A stretch of 64,000 bases of DNA from Luscinia megarhynchos (Eukaryota; Chordata; Aves; Passeriformes; Turdidae). The stretch's first letter is position 1; every line of letters starts with the position of its first letter. This document shows, piece by piece, positions 24,441 to 34,285 of this stretch. Below the pieces are notes generated by a model. That model was not told the origin of the DNA, searched no databases, and saw only the letters and a program-made list of their open reading frames with translations. The DNA is taken from positions 4,506,699 through 4,570,698 of the forward strand of contig CM067584.1 in NCBI GenBank assembly GCA_034336665.1. The letters run 5' to 3'. A program made the translations under genes and the position numbers.

Positions 24441-24545
24441 GGAATAAAGAACCTCCACAGAGAAATAATGAACCTCCACAGTGGAATAATGAACCTCCAC
24501 AGTGGAATAAGGAACCTCCACAGTGGAATAAGGAACCTCCAGGTG
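24441..24545. repeat. 21-bp minisatellite, 5 copies
   Basis: Five units of the type GGAATAATGAACCTCCACAG plus one base, with the third-fourth positions differing between copies (AAAGAA, AATGAA, AAGGAA). The period is a multiple of three, so it reads as a repeated peptide in open frames on both strands; these are not considered real. Confidence 0.95.
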
Positions 24546-24620
24546 TTGTTCCTCGACCTCCATGTGGTTGGAGCCCTGCTGGATGCAGCTCAGGTGTTGA
24601 TCTATGAAACTTTTGTTTTC

Positions 24621-25177
24621 TGTGAAAAACGAGTTTCACTTTCCTGGTAAATTTTAAAAAGTTTAATAGAAGTCAATAAGAGACAAACAATAAAGCAAAA
24701 GGTTACAGTGGCCCTTTAGCCAAGAGCTCACCCTAACTCAGAAAACATGTTGTATATTCATAGACCTTTAATGAATTATTCAAAATCACCCCACCCCCCC
24801 CAGCCTTTAAATCAACTTTTTTTATTTTTCTCCTTGTGGCTCCTTCTTGTCTGCTCACTCCCTGATGACAGAGATCAATAAATTCCTTCCCTGGAGTTTT
24901 AGTGTTCATCACCCCTGTCTTCATCCAGATAGGATAATCCAAGAATGTGAAGAATTTCCTTATTATCTTTTTACCATTCTCTGAGTTAGTTACATGAACA
25001 AAAGCTTTTTACATCACCAAGTTATAGTCCAATAAAAATATATTTATCACACTACTAAGTTTTGTTAATAGCAGAACTAAAAGAAACTCTATTCACACAG
25101 CGAAGTTTTCCAACATTATACACACAGCATTCATTTTAATATTTCAAAAAGCAATAATATAACATGTATTTATAACA
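24621..25177 (-). mobile_element. Solo LTR F (5-bp target duplication)
   Basis: 557 bp. On the minus strand it begins TGTTATAAATACATGTTATA and ends GAAACTCGTTTTTCACA. A 5-bp direct repeat TTTTC flanks it at 24616-24620 and 25178-25182. A minus-strand AATAAA-type signal lies near 24818. No other copy is in the window, so the call rests on TG/CA ends, duplication, length and AT-rich texture. A 5-bp duplication fits an ERVL- or class I-like integrase. Confidence 0.78.
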
Positions 25178-25182
25178 TTTTC

Positions 25183-26164
25183 TTGCCCGGATTTAGTGGA
25201 AATTCAAGCACCCAGAGCATTCCTGCCCTCTGGAACTCTCCAGCTGAGCACTTCACGAAACCCCTGGAAAATCATCCCACTCCAAATTCGGCCCCTCTTG
25301 GGATGGGAGGGATGCAGGGAGTGAAGAGGGATGAGGCTCAGTCTGGGGTGGGAATTGTTGGTGGGAGGATGCCTTGCAAATGTCCTCTCCCCATCCCTCT
25401 GTTTTTACTGCAGAGCATGAGGGTCTCTGATGAAAGAAAGAGGAAATAATAAAATCAAAAATGTGGCTTTGGAGTGGTGGAATATAGAGGAGGCTGAGAA
25501 ATGGGGGAAAAATCCAAAGAGCAATGAAAAGCAATCCAAAATACCCGCAAAATCAACAAAAATATAAAAGAATAATTATAATAATAATGACAATGATGAT
25601 ACTTCTACTTCTATTACTAATGATAATAATTAATAAAAACAAAAAATAAACAAGGACTGAAATAATGGGTGAGGACTGCATCCCTCCAGCTGTATCTTGG
25701 TTCATCCACTTGTGAAATCCAGGTCTGTGCCCAGAATTGTGGAATTCAGGACAGAAGGGTCTCAGTTAAGGCATCCCACTCTCATGTGCTGTGGGAACAC
25801 TTTATTTTGAATTTTTCATTTCTAGTTTATTTTTGATGTGGGATTCAGAGCCGTTTCCAGCCGCTCCTCTGCCTGGTTGCCATCCCGTGCCCTCTGTGCA
25901 GGGCAGGGTGTTAAACGGCTTGATGGAATCACGGCATCCTTTTGAAGGCTGTAATTTGTAAATCAATTAGCTAAATCAGGAGATAAAAAGCTGAATTGGC
26001 AGCAAGGCAGAGCTGGAGGTTTTGTTATTCTTTTTTCTAGACAGACACAGATCTGCCAACACCAGAGGCAAATCCTGGGAGCTGCTCCCAGGCTGGAAAC
26101 ACAAGGGGTTGAGGATGAGACAGCAACACCTGGAAACTCAGTTTGGTTAAATCGCCTGCTTTGA
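25183..26164. other. Unique non-coding DNA with AAT-rich patch and candidate conserved block
   Basis: Positions 25565-25660 are an irregular AAT/GAT-rich patch. Positions about 25845-25985 (CCGTTTCCAGCCGCTCC to AAATCAATTAGCTAAATCAG) combine CpG-bearing words with ATTAG homeodomain-type words and look like possible conserved non-coding DNA. Confidence 0.35.
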
Positions 26165-26302
26165 GGAGTCCTGCACCAATTCCAGGCCCGGCTGGACCTG
26201 GCTTGGAGCATCCTGGATTAGTGGAAGGTTCCCTGCCCGTGGCACTGGATGGGATTTAAGGTCCCTCCCAACCCAGTCCTGTCTGGGATTCTGATTCTGA
26301 AA
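26165..26302 (+). mobile_element. CR1 LINE 3'-end fragment
   Basis: AATTCCAGGCCCGGCTGGAC, GGCACTGGATGGGATTTAAG, GGTCCCTCCCAACCCAG and a GGGATTCTGATTCTGA tail. Lacks the upstream GAGCTGTGGCTG part. Confidence 0.83.
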
Positions 26303-27155
26303 AATCCCAATAAAATCCTCAACCACCAAGCAGATGAAGAAGAGCGCAGCACAAATTTTCTGAAGGAGGTCTGAAAGGCAGAAATCAGAACTCTGCTGTT
26401 TGCTCCTTCTGCTTTATCCTTCCCCCTGGAGTTCCTTTTTTTACTTTTCCTTATGGTTCAGTGCTCCCTGCAACTAATTCTGGCTCCTTCATAAGCAAAT
26501 TCGTGTTGAATGAAGCATTCCACAAGAGCAGTTTAAATGAAGACAACGGGCTAAAAAGTGCATCTTTCTCTTTCAGTTGCTAATTCATCTGTTGCTAATT
26601 AGAGGAAGGACCAGATCAAACATTTGTTTTGCTTTCCAACTCGGAGACACCTGTTGGTAAAAGCAATTAGAGTTTTAGTTCAATAAAACAGCCTCTGGTT
26701 TGTTTATGCAGAGATTTGATGTGGGTACATTACTGGAAGTCCATCCACATGAATGAAGCCCAAATGGTGAGGGGGGGAATCCAATTTCTTTTGTCTCAGC
26801 CAAAAAAAAAAACAAACCCATGCTGCTCTAATTAAAAATCTGCATGGAAAATTTATAACCGAGGAGAAGAAGCAAAACTCCCCACAGCGAGTCTGCCAGA
26901 AATAATGAGAACAGAGTGGAAATCCTCCGAGTGAGGGAATCATAAACTTTTCTGTAATGTTTGTCTTTGTTTCCCCAGCTCTGAGGGCCTGAATGACAGT
27001 TTGGATAAAATATATATGGTGTTATTAAAAAATAAATCCAGTTCAGTGCTGAAACTACCAGATGAAATCGTGTCGCTTGCATTATGCAGGAGGTCAGGAG
27101 ATGAGATGTTGCTTTACTGGTGTAAAATGGGAACAAAAGCCTCTGATAGGCAGAG
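26303..27155. other. Unique DNA, candidate conserved non-coding block
   Basis: Positions about 26450-26700 are rich in TAATTAG, GCTAATT, AGATCAAA and TTCAATAAAA words with little sign of repeat origin, a texture often seen in developmental enhancers. This is an inference; no alignment was possible. Confidence 0.35.
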
Positions 27156-27157
27156 TC

Positions 27158-27268
27158 AGAGAATCCCAGGGTGATTTGGGTTGGACAGGACCCTAAATCC
27201 CTTCCAGCCCCACTCCTGCCATGGGCAGGGACACCTCCCACTGTCCCAGGGGCCCCAAGCCCTGTCCA
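27158..27268 (-). mobile_element. CR1 LINE 3'-end fragment
   Basis: AGAATCCCAGGGTGATTTGG, GTTGGACAGGACCCTAAATC, CCTGCCATGGGCAGGGACAC and CCACTGTCCCAGGGGCCCC follow the reversed CR1 order. Confidence 0.86.
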
Positions 27269-27935
27269 AAAATCCTCAGAATGGACCCAAATATGCTCCT
27301 AGTGGACCAAATGTACTCAGAGTGGCCCAAGTAATAGAATAGTCCTAATATTCTCAGAATTACCCTTTTTTGGAGGTTCTGAGTTCAACATCCTCAGTTT
27401 ACCATCACATTATCATCTCAGCACGTGGATTTACATGGATTAACAACTCCCCTCAGGTGGTGTCAGGAAAAGCTGTGGGTGATGAGCAGCTCCTAAGAGT
27501 TGTTGTTTTGTCCCTAGATGGGAAAATGAAAAACTACCTGGTTGCAATAGAGGCAAAATGAAAATTTATCCATTTTAAATACATTTATTTTGGTATCACG
27601 CTTTTTCTCATGAGTGATGTTCCTGCTGAGGTATGTTACAAATCCAATTCTTGCAATAGTTGCTTTGGGGCTTTTTCTGCCCTCCCTTCTTCCCAGAATT
27701 TTGACAGGAACACTGGACAGCCTCCCAAGAGGGAGCAGAAACCAGCCCAGTTGGGTGAAATGGGAAATGGGATCAGCTTGGTGCAGAAAGGAATATTGCA
27801 TTAAATTTATATCATTTTATAGGGATTATGTTCACCTCAGAATTCCTGGGAGGTCTCTGCTTTTCTGGATTTTCTGGAATTTCAGGGCTTGTAACTCTGA
27901 AAATGGGGATTTGCAGCATGGTGTGCTTTGGGGGG
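27269..27935. other. Unique non-coding DNA, no gene seen
   Basis: A weak three-copy motif CTCAGAATGGACCCAAAT (about 27276-27335) is the only internal pattern. A TTTTGTCCCTAG word at about 27509 looks like a splice acceptor but is not followed by a recognisable exon. Confidence 0.5.
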
Positions 27936-28800
27936 AACAGGAGAGGGAAAAGGAGAGGGAGAAAAAAAGAATGAGGAAGTGGAAGGGGAGGAGAAAGAAG
28001 GAGAAGGAGAAGGAGAACAAGAAGAAGAAGAAGAAGAAGAAGAAGAAGAAAAGAAAAGAAGAAGAAGAAGAAGAAGAAAAGAAAAAGAAAAACAAGAAGA
28101 AGAAGAAGAAGAGGAAGAAAAAGAAAAAGAAAAACAAGAAGAAGAAGAAAAAGAAAAAGAGAAACAAGAAGAAGAAGAAGAAGAAGAAGAAAAAGAAAAA
28201 GAAAAACAAGATCAAGAACATAAACAAGAAGAAGAAGAAAAGAAGAAGAAGAAGAAGAAGAAAAACAAGAAGAAGAAGAAAAAGAAAAAGAAAAACAAGA
28301 TCAAGAACATACACAAGAAGAAGAAGAAGAAAAGAAGAAGAAGAAGAAGAAGAAAAACAAGAAGAAGAAGAAGAAGAAGAAAAAGAAAAAGAAAAAGAAG
28401 AACAAGAAGAAGAACAAAAACAAGAAGAAGAAGAAGAAAAACAAGAAGAAGAAGAAAAAGAAAAAGAAAAACAAGATCAAGAACATACACAAGAAGAAGA
28501 AGAAGAAAAGAAGAAGAAGAAGAAGAAGAAAAACAACAAGAAGAAGAAGAAGAAGAAAAAGAAAAAGAAAAAGAAGAACAAGAAGAAGAACAAAAACAAG
28601 AAGAAGAAGAAGAAGAACAAAAACAAGAAGAAGAACAAAAACACGAAGAAGAAAAAGAAAAACAAGAACAAGAATGAAAACAAGAAGAAGAAGAACAAAA
28701 ACAAGAAGAAGAAGAAAAACAAGAAGAAGATGAAGAAAAACAAGAAGAAGAAGAAGAAGAAGAAGAAGAAGAAGAAGAAGAAGAAGAAGAAGAAGAAGGA
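27936..28800. repeat. Polypurine (GAA/AAG)n array with 176-bp higher-order unit
   Basis: About 860 bp in which the plus strand is almost entirely A and G, with scattered C. The C-bearing word ACAAGATCAAGAACAT occurs at 28206, 28295 and 28471, and GAAGAACAAGAAGAAG at 28397 and 28573. This shows a 176-bp tandem duplication (about 28295-28470 and 28471-28646) and an 89-bp sub-spacing. The right end (28742-28797) is pure GAA. The 404-codon lysine/glutamate frame is produced by the array. Confidence 0.97.
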
Positions 28801-29794
28801 GTGTTTGGCATACAAAAACCAGTGTTAAAATGAAAATCTGGGATCTGCAGTGCCCAGACCCTTGTGCAGCCCTGCTCTGGTCCCAAAGGGAAAACAGTGG
28901 GAACTCAGGGGCTCAGTGGGAGCTCCTCATCCACCCCTGCTCTGGGATATCTGCTCTCTAACCCAGCAGCTAAACTCTCCATGTTATTTATGCAAGGTTT
29001 TTATTTTCCTAAACCATGGGTATTTAAAACCTCATTGCTGTAGAATGAATCTTATACAGGACCCTGTTGATTGCTATCTCTGCTAAAAGTTCCTGTCACT
29101 CCAGTAGGGCTTTGGTTGGGGTTTTTTGGCAGTCTTTAGGTTTTGAGAGGCATTTTAATTGTGGGAGGCAAATTCAAATCTCCTGACCTCAGGGACATTT
29201 CCTTATCATGAAATACACATTTGCATGGTTTGTGATATTTTAAATCTATGTATTGAAAGCTGGGTTTTCAGCCTGCACTGCGCACTGAGGATGTCCTGGT
29301 ATTTTTAGCACAATAAATTTAGCTAATACATCCAAAATTACAGAAATCAGCAACTGGTTCTGGATTTTTTTTTAAAAATAAGGGAAATAACCAAACTTTG
29401 CTTGCTTGTTCCTTGACTGTGGAACAGCTCAGGTGCTCAGGGCTGCACTGAGGAGCTGGGAGTGGAGTGTCCAGGAGTGGCTCAGGGCCCCATGCAGGGA
29501 TTCTTTTAAAGATTCTGTATTTTCTGACATGAAATAGGGCAAGTGTTGGAATGTGAAAAACAGAGGCCTGAGTTCCTCAGAGAGAGATCAAAACGCAGGT
29601 TTTGAACTAAAGCCTTTAGAGAAATTAAAATATATTAAGAATATATTGTGCATATTCTTTAGTTTTTTGCTCTGAGGAGGAAAAAAAATAAAAATCTACC
29701 CAGAATTGAATATTACTCAAAATATCTGAAGACATTTTCTTTAGTGATTGCCAACAATTGGTAAATTGCTCTGAGAACTGATCTGGTGAAAATG
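28801..29794. other. Unique non-coding DNA, no gene seen
   Basis: About 1 kb without a recognised element. Confidence 0.5.
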
Positions 29795-29795
29795 T

Positions 29796-29868
29796 TCCTG
29801 TCCATGGCAGGAGGTTGGAACAAGATGATCTTTGAGGTCCATTCCAACCCAAACTATTCTGTGATTTG
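29796..29868 (+). mobile_element. CR1 LINE 3'-tail fragment
   Basis: CCTGTCCATGGCAGGAGGTTGG, then AAGATGATCTTTGAGGTCC and CCAACCCAAACTATTCTGTG give an almost intact CR1 3' tail of about 70 bp. Confidence 0.85.
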
Positions 29869-30260
29869 ATAATGTGCAGTAATTTTGTGCTGTAATTTCC
29901 AGGGTGGTTGTGCCTGGAAATGCTCTCATTTTCTGATTTTTTAGCATCCCTCCTTGAGGCTTCTTTTTCTCCTGTCAGAGACAAATTATAAGAAAATGCA
30001 GAAATGCTTTTTTCCTAACAAAGACCTGAAAACCCAGAAAGAGCAAAGGGGCATTGTTTTGTCCCTCAGTGTAAAATTATGGCTTCTGCTGAGGAGGGTG
30101 GCTCAGCAGAAGAAATTTCACTTTGGAAAAAAAAAAAGAAAAAACTAAAAGAAAAGCTTTAAACCACTTTTTTTCCACAGTCATCCCAGGGAGTGAAGTT
30201 TCCTGAACTGGCTACAAGCAGGAAGGAAGCTGGAATTTGGATTTGTGTTGGGGAGAGTGC
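29869..30260. other. Unique non-coding DNA, no gene seen
   Basis: No element was recognised; A-rich near 30127-30160. Confidence 0.5.
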
Positions 30261-30267
30261 GGGACTT

Positions 30268-30844
30268 TGTGGGAGTCTTTGTGTCAGGATGGACAGTCAG
30301 GGACAAAACTCAAGCACTCTGTTGAAGCCAAATGTTGCAGTTGCAGTTTATTATAAAAGAGTCTGCGAGGGGCTGCCCGGCACAGCCCCAGAGCAGGACA
30401 AAAAGAGATAAAAGAGGGGAGAGAGAGAGAGAGAAGAGGGAGAAGAGAGAAAGAGGAGAGCGATTTCCCATTTGCAATACAGTAAATCTTCTTCCATGAT
30501 GAATATTCTAATTTCCACTAACCAATGTAATACAAAATACAAATTCTATAGCATTTACATGCAGCCTATAGGAATCCTGATATTAGCATAGTGTGTTACA
30601 TTTTAAACTCTAAGATCTAATCTTTGGACCCTGACAAGTCTTTCTGTGCCCTTTGGAGTTGCTCTCTGGCCGAGGGCATTGTTCTATCAAGAGGGGATTG
30701 CCTTCAGGGGCCATCCCATTGTTTCATGGGAATTCAGTAACTGAGGCTTGGCATCTCAAAAGTGGCTTTCATTTCAATCTCGTTCATGGTTTCAGAATCT
30801 GGGCATTCATATTTGCAAGATTTCTCTGTCTCATCTTTCCCAAC
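30268..30844 (-). mobile_element. LTR A3 with disrupted 5' end (class II ERV type)
   Basis: Homologous to A1 and A2 from TGTGGGAGTCTTTGTGT to about 30749 (CAGTAACTGAGGCTT). Then about 75 bp not found in the other copies are followed by TCATCTTTCCCAACA, like the family terminus. Flanks GGACTT and GGAGGG do not form a clear target-site duplication. Either the copy carries an insertion, it is a longer subfamily, or one end was rearranged. Confidence 0.8.
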
Positions 30845-31194
30845 AGGAGGGCCCAGTGGAAGTTCATCACGGATCTTTGCAGATTCTCCTCTGTGCATGT
30901 TCTGCTCCACGAGGCCACCTGGAGCTGCCCCAGCAGATCAATTAAGTCGTCCCTGCCATCTGCTCCAGCACCATCAGCTCTGCCCAGCCTGCAGGAAGGA
31001 GGGTGCTGGGCTGGCTCTGGGATTAAGGGGCTGGAAGACCTTCAAGAGAGCAGCAAAGAGGACTCAGGAAAGCCAGGCTGGGATTTGATCCTCAGCCTGC
31101 TCTTTCCATGAAACATTTGGCACCTGGCATGGTTTCTGGGCTCATGGAAGCAAATCTGTCTTTTCAGTCATAGCCATGGCAGAACTGATTCTAA
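30845..31194. other. Unique non-coding DNA, no gene seen
   Basis: A 152-codon plus-strand frame overlaps LTR A3 and this stretch but has no recognisable domain. Confidence 0.45.
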
Positions 31195-31249
31195 ATCTTA
31201 CTAATTTAACTAATTTAAATAACTTAACTAATTTAACTAATCTAACTAA
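31195..31249. repeat. TTAACTAAT-type short tandem tract
   Basis: Repeated CTAATTTAA and CTAACTAA words immediately precede LTR D2. The word TAATCTAACTAA at its right end (31238-31249) recurs just past the LTR at 31735-31746. Confidence 0.8.
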
Positions 31250-31733
31250 AGAGAGGAATGTCAGATTTGTCTTTACAAACAAGCTGTAGATCTGCTGGTA
31301 GATAAAAACCAGCACTGAGAGATGAAAGAAACAATGGGAGGGATTCCAATGATTGATTAATAGAAAAAAAATATTTGCCTTTACAAACAAACTGTAGGTT
31401 TGCTGATAAATGAAATTAGATACTGGAAGATGAAAGAAGCAATGGGGGAAAACCATGAATTCTATAAGAATTAAAAATAAAAAGTGAGGGCTGTACATGA
31501 GAGGGGAATCTCAGGTATCAGGTGTTTGGGCAGTCTGTGCCTCTCAAGTACCTCAGCCCATGGGGAGAGAGAGAGGGAAATTGGGATAAAAGGAGGCTGA
31601 GTCCTCCAAAATCTGAGAGACCCCAGGGGCAATGCCCCATGGCCTCTACCTTTATTTAAATAAAGCAAAAATGACTCCTCTGTCTCCATTTTGGACATAA
31701 ATCTCTGCTGTTTGTGGATTCATTTTCCTGATA
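31250..31733 (+). mobile_element. LTR D2 (solo), with internal 108-bp-spaced duplication
   Basis: 484 bp and near-identical in structure to D3. It begins AGAGAGGAATGTCAG (expected TG mutated) and ends ATTTTCCTGATA (expected CA mutated). AATAAA lies at 31659-31664. In the 5' (U3) part a block starting GATTTGTCTTTACAAACAAG (31264) recurs 108 bp later (31372) in diverged form. Flanking TAATCTAACTAA words obscure the target-site duplication. Confidence 0.86.
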
Positions 31734-31746
31734 TTAATCTAACTAA

Positions 31747-32540
31747 TTCTAACAGATTCTTTTTTTTTAAAGGGTGATGTTGCCTCTCCCTGACCTTCTG
31801 TGGGATTTGGATCACCCCATGGGAGACCAAGGGCCTTGAGCCCCCTGAGTTATGGAAGGACTTTGACCAATGCCCAGAAGCTCCCACTTGGAATTCCAGG
31901 GCTTTGTCAGAAGTTGTAGGCTGTGAGAACGAGGACATGGAAAGTTCAAATCTGTCTGGAATCCATCTGAAATTCAAATGCTGAGAGCTCTGCCCCAAGA
32001 TCCCCCCTGTACTTGTGCAGCTGGGCAGATATTCCACATTTCCCGTTGAATGAACACAGAGATGGAGCTACAAAGGGTTTATGTGTGCTGGGGTTGAAAG
32101 GCACCTGCAAACCCCTGGGTAAGAAAAGGGAGTTTCAACAAATGGGATGGATTTGGGCAGGGTGTCTCTGCCCCTCTTTGGGGCTGTGCAGGGCTCAGCA
32201 TTTCTTCCTCTGTTAGAAGAGAACCACGGCTGTTTTTGGCTCCTGGGTTTTGTCCTGCCATCCAAAATTGGATTGTTCAGCCCTTGCTACTCCCAATCGC
32301 CTGCAGGAACAAAGGGGGAGAGCACAAAGAGGAGAACACAAAGAAACTTTGGGAAAGGAATCTGTCAACTCTTTGAGAGGATTTTACCACAGAGAAAAGA
32401 AAAGAGGAGAGTTTTATTTTTAAAATCGTGAAGAAGCTGTCAGGTGTGTCTTAAAACACGGGATCACCCCCAGTCCATTGTGTGCACACCAAGTAACTGA
32501 GCTTCAGCTTCAAGTGCTTTGCACAACTTCAAATTCAGTT
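31747..32540. other. Unique non-coding DNA, no gene seen
   Basis: About 800 bp with overlapping short frames on both strands and no recognised element. Confidence 0.5.
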
Positions 32541-32542
32541 AT

Positions 32543-32925
32543 TGAATCACAGAATCCTGGAATGGTTTGGGTTGGAAGGGATTTTAAATCCCATCCAGAG
32601 CCACCCCAGCCATGGCAGGGACACTCCCACTGTCCCAGGGGCCTCCAACCTGGCCTTGGGCACTGCCAGGGATCCAGGGGCAGCCACAGCTGCTCTGGAA
32701 TCCCATCTCAGCCAGGAATTCCTTTCCAATCCCACCCCAATCTCCTCTTTCCCAGTTTGAAGCCATTCCCTGTGTCCTGTCCCTCCATCCCTTGTCCCCA
32801 GTCCCTCTCCAGCTCTCCTGGAGATCATTTATGCCCTGGAAGGGGTTCTCAGGTCCCTCTGTAATATTTTCTTCTCCAGATTACACCCCCAGCTCTCCCA
32901 GCCTGGCTGGGAGCAGAGGAGATCC
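32543..32925 (-). mobile_element. CR1 LINE 3'-end fragment, longest in window
   Basis: Begins AATCACAGAATCCTGGAATG, then GGTTTGGGTTGGAAGGGATT, the GGCAGGGACACTCCCACTGT and GGCCTCCAACCTGGCCTTGG blocks, GGGATCCAGGGGCAGCC, AGGAATTCCTTTCC, CCCTGTGTCCTGTCCCTCC and CCAGTCCCTCTCCAGCTC. It covers the reversed CR1 3' end for about 380 bp. Confidence 0.92.
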
Positions 32926-34157
32926 TGTGAAGATTTGTGTCCAAAGTTGTATTTCTGTCTGAAATCTCCAGATGCCAGCCTAGAAGAGGAGCTGATGTCC
33001 CTGGAGCTACAGGGATCCCACCCAGTGCTGCTTCAGCCAGGTTAACTGGAAATGCCCAGGTGAGCTCTAAAATTACATATATAAGCATAAATATATAAAT
33101 ATAAAATATTTAAATAATGCTGGCACAGCCGTTCATGTGACAGGCAGGCAACTTGTGGAGCTGATCCAGCTGCAAAATACCCACTTTTGTTAAATTTTGG
33201 GGGTGATTTGAGGCCCCATTCCTCACCCAAAGCACTTCTGAAGGCAAACAAACACAGGCTGTGGCAGGGGAGGATGTTGTGACAGCCACAGTGAATGGTG
33301 GGGACACAGTGGGACAGTTTTAAACACATTCTTGTCTAATCAACTTAAGGTGACATGGAGTGACCTTCTCCTCACCACACAATCCATGAATTTATGTAAG
33401 ATTTGTTCTAATGAGGCAACACTGTGTTCACAGAAAAGGGAGGAAAAAAGCAGAAGAAAATGATCTTTTCTTATTTTCTTGCTCCTTGATGAGAGTGACA
33501 GCAACCCAGAGGAGGCACTAAATGGTCTGGAAAATTATAATGAAGGGGAAATCGACAGTTTGTTGTGAAAACACCGAAGTGCAAAGCAGATTGAAGGGAG
33601 GAGGTGAAGCACTGGTGGCCGGTGAAACATCAGCGATTGTTTCCTGAACGAGTGTTTGGGTTTTCAGGACAGCTGAATTCCAGGAAGAAAATCAATGCAA
33701 TTCGCTCCTCCAGCCTTTCATCACCGTGTTCTTTTCTTTTAAAAAATGTTGGTTTAATGTGAGGCTTTGCATCCCAATGACTCTGGGGGGAAGTGGCTGT
33801 TCCAGAGTTTCTTTCTGGAGTTTGAGAGCTTGGGTTTGTTTTAAAAACTCGGCAGGTTTTCACCCAAAATGAGATTTCTTTAGACAACTGATAGAATTTT
33901 TCTTTAGATACATGAAGTTTCTTTTGGTATTTTGCCTCAAGATTTTTTATTTGTGAGCTGGACATGAAGTTTTTTACAGAATAGGGTGCTCTGAGAGTAA
34001 GGCACCAACCAAGACTAAAATCACTCCTTATATTCCCAAATATTCCATATTCTCTGGGGTCAATACATGATACCCGCCCTTGGTTTTGAACAGAAATTTG
34101 AAATTCTCATTTGCTGCTCCCACTCTGTCCCTCTCCTTCTCTCACAGCACCATTAAT
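32926..34157. other. Unique DNA, possibly with a conserved element
   Basis: An AT-rich patch at 33072-33116 (TATATAAATAT words). Positions about 33490-33720 (for example GAAATCGACAGTTTG, CATCAGCGATTGTTTCC, GAACGAGTGTTTG) have CpG-bearing, non-repetitive texture suggesting possible conservation. Confidence 0.35.
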
Positions 34158-34285
34158 AAAGGCAGGGACACCTCCAAGCCTTGGACGTTCCAGAGATCCA
34201 GGGGCAGCCACAGCTGCTCTGGGAATTCCATCCCTGTCCCTCCCCACCCTCACAGGGAAGAATTTCCTCCTAATATCCAGCCAGG
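34158..34285 (-). mobile_element. CR1 LINE fragment lacking its 3' tail
   Basis: GGCAGGGACACCTCCAAGCC, GAGATCCAGGGGCAGCCACA, TCTGGGAATTCCATCCC and CAGGGAAGAATTTCCTCCTA match the mid part of the reversed CR1 3' region. The tail is absent on the left. Confidence 0.85.

Noticed and set aside
27500..27562. Possible splice acceptor (TTTTGTCCCTAG) followed by an open stretch
   Set aside because: No donor, no recognisable peptide, and such words are common by chance.
27614..28828. 404-codon open frame, very rich in lysine and glutamate
   Set aside because: It is a direct reading of the GAA/AAG array. Equally long frames exist on the other frames and strand, and no non-repeat domain is attached.
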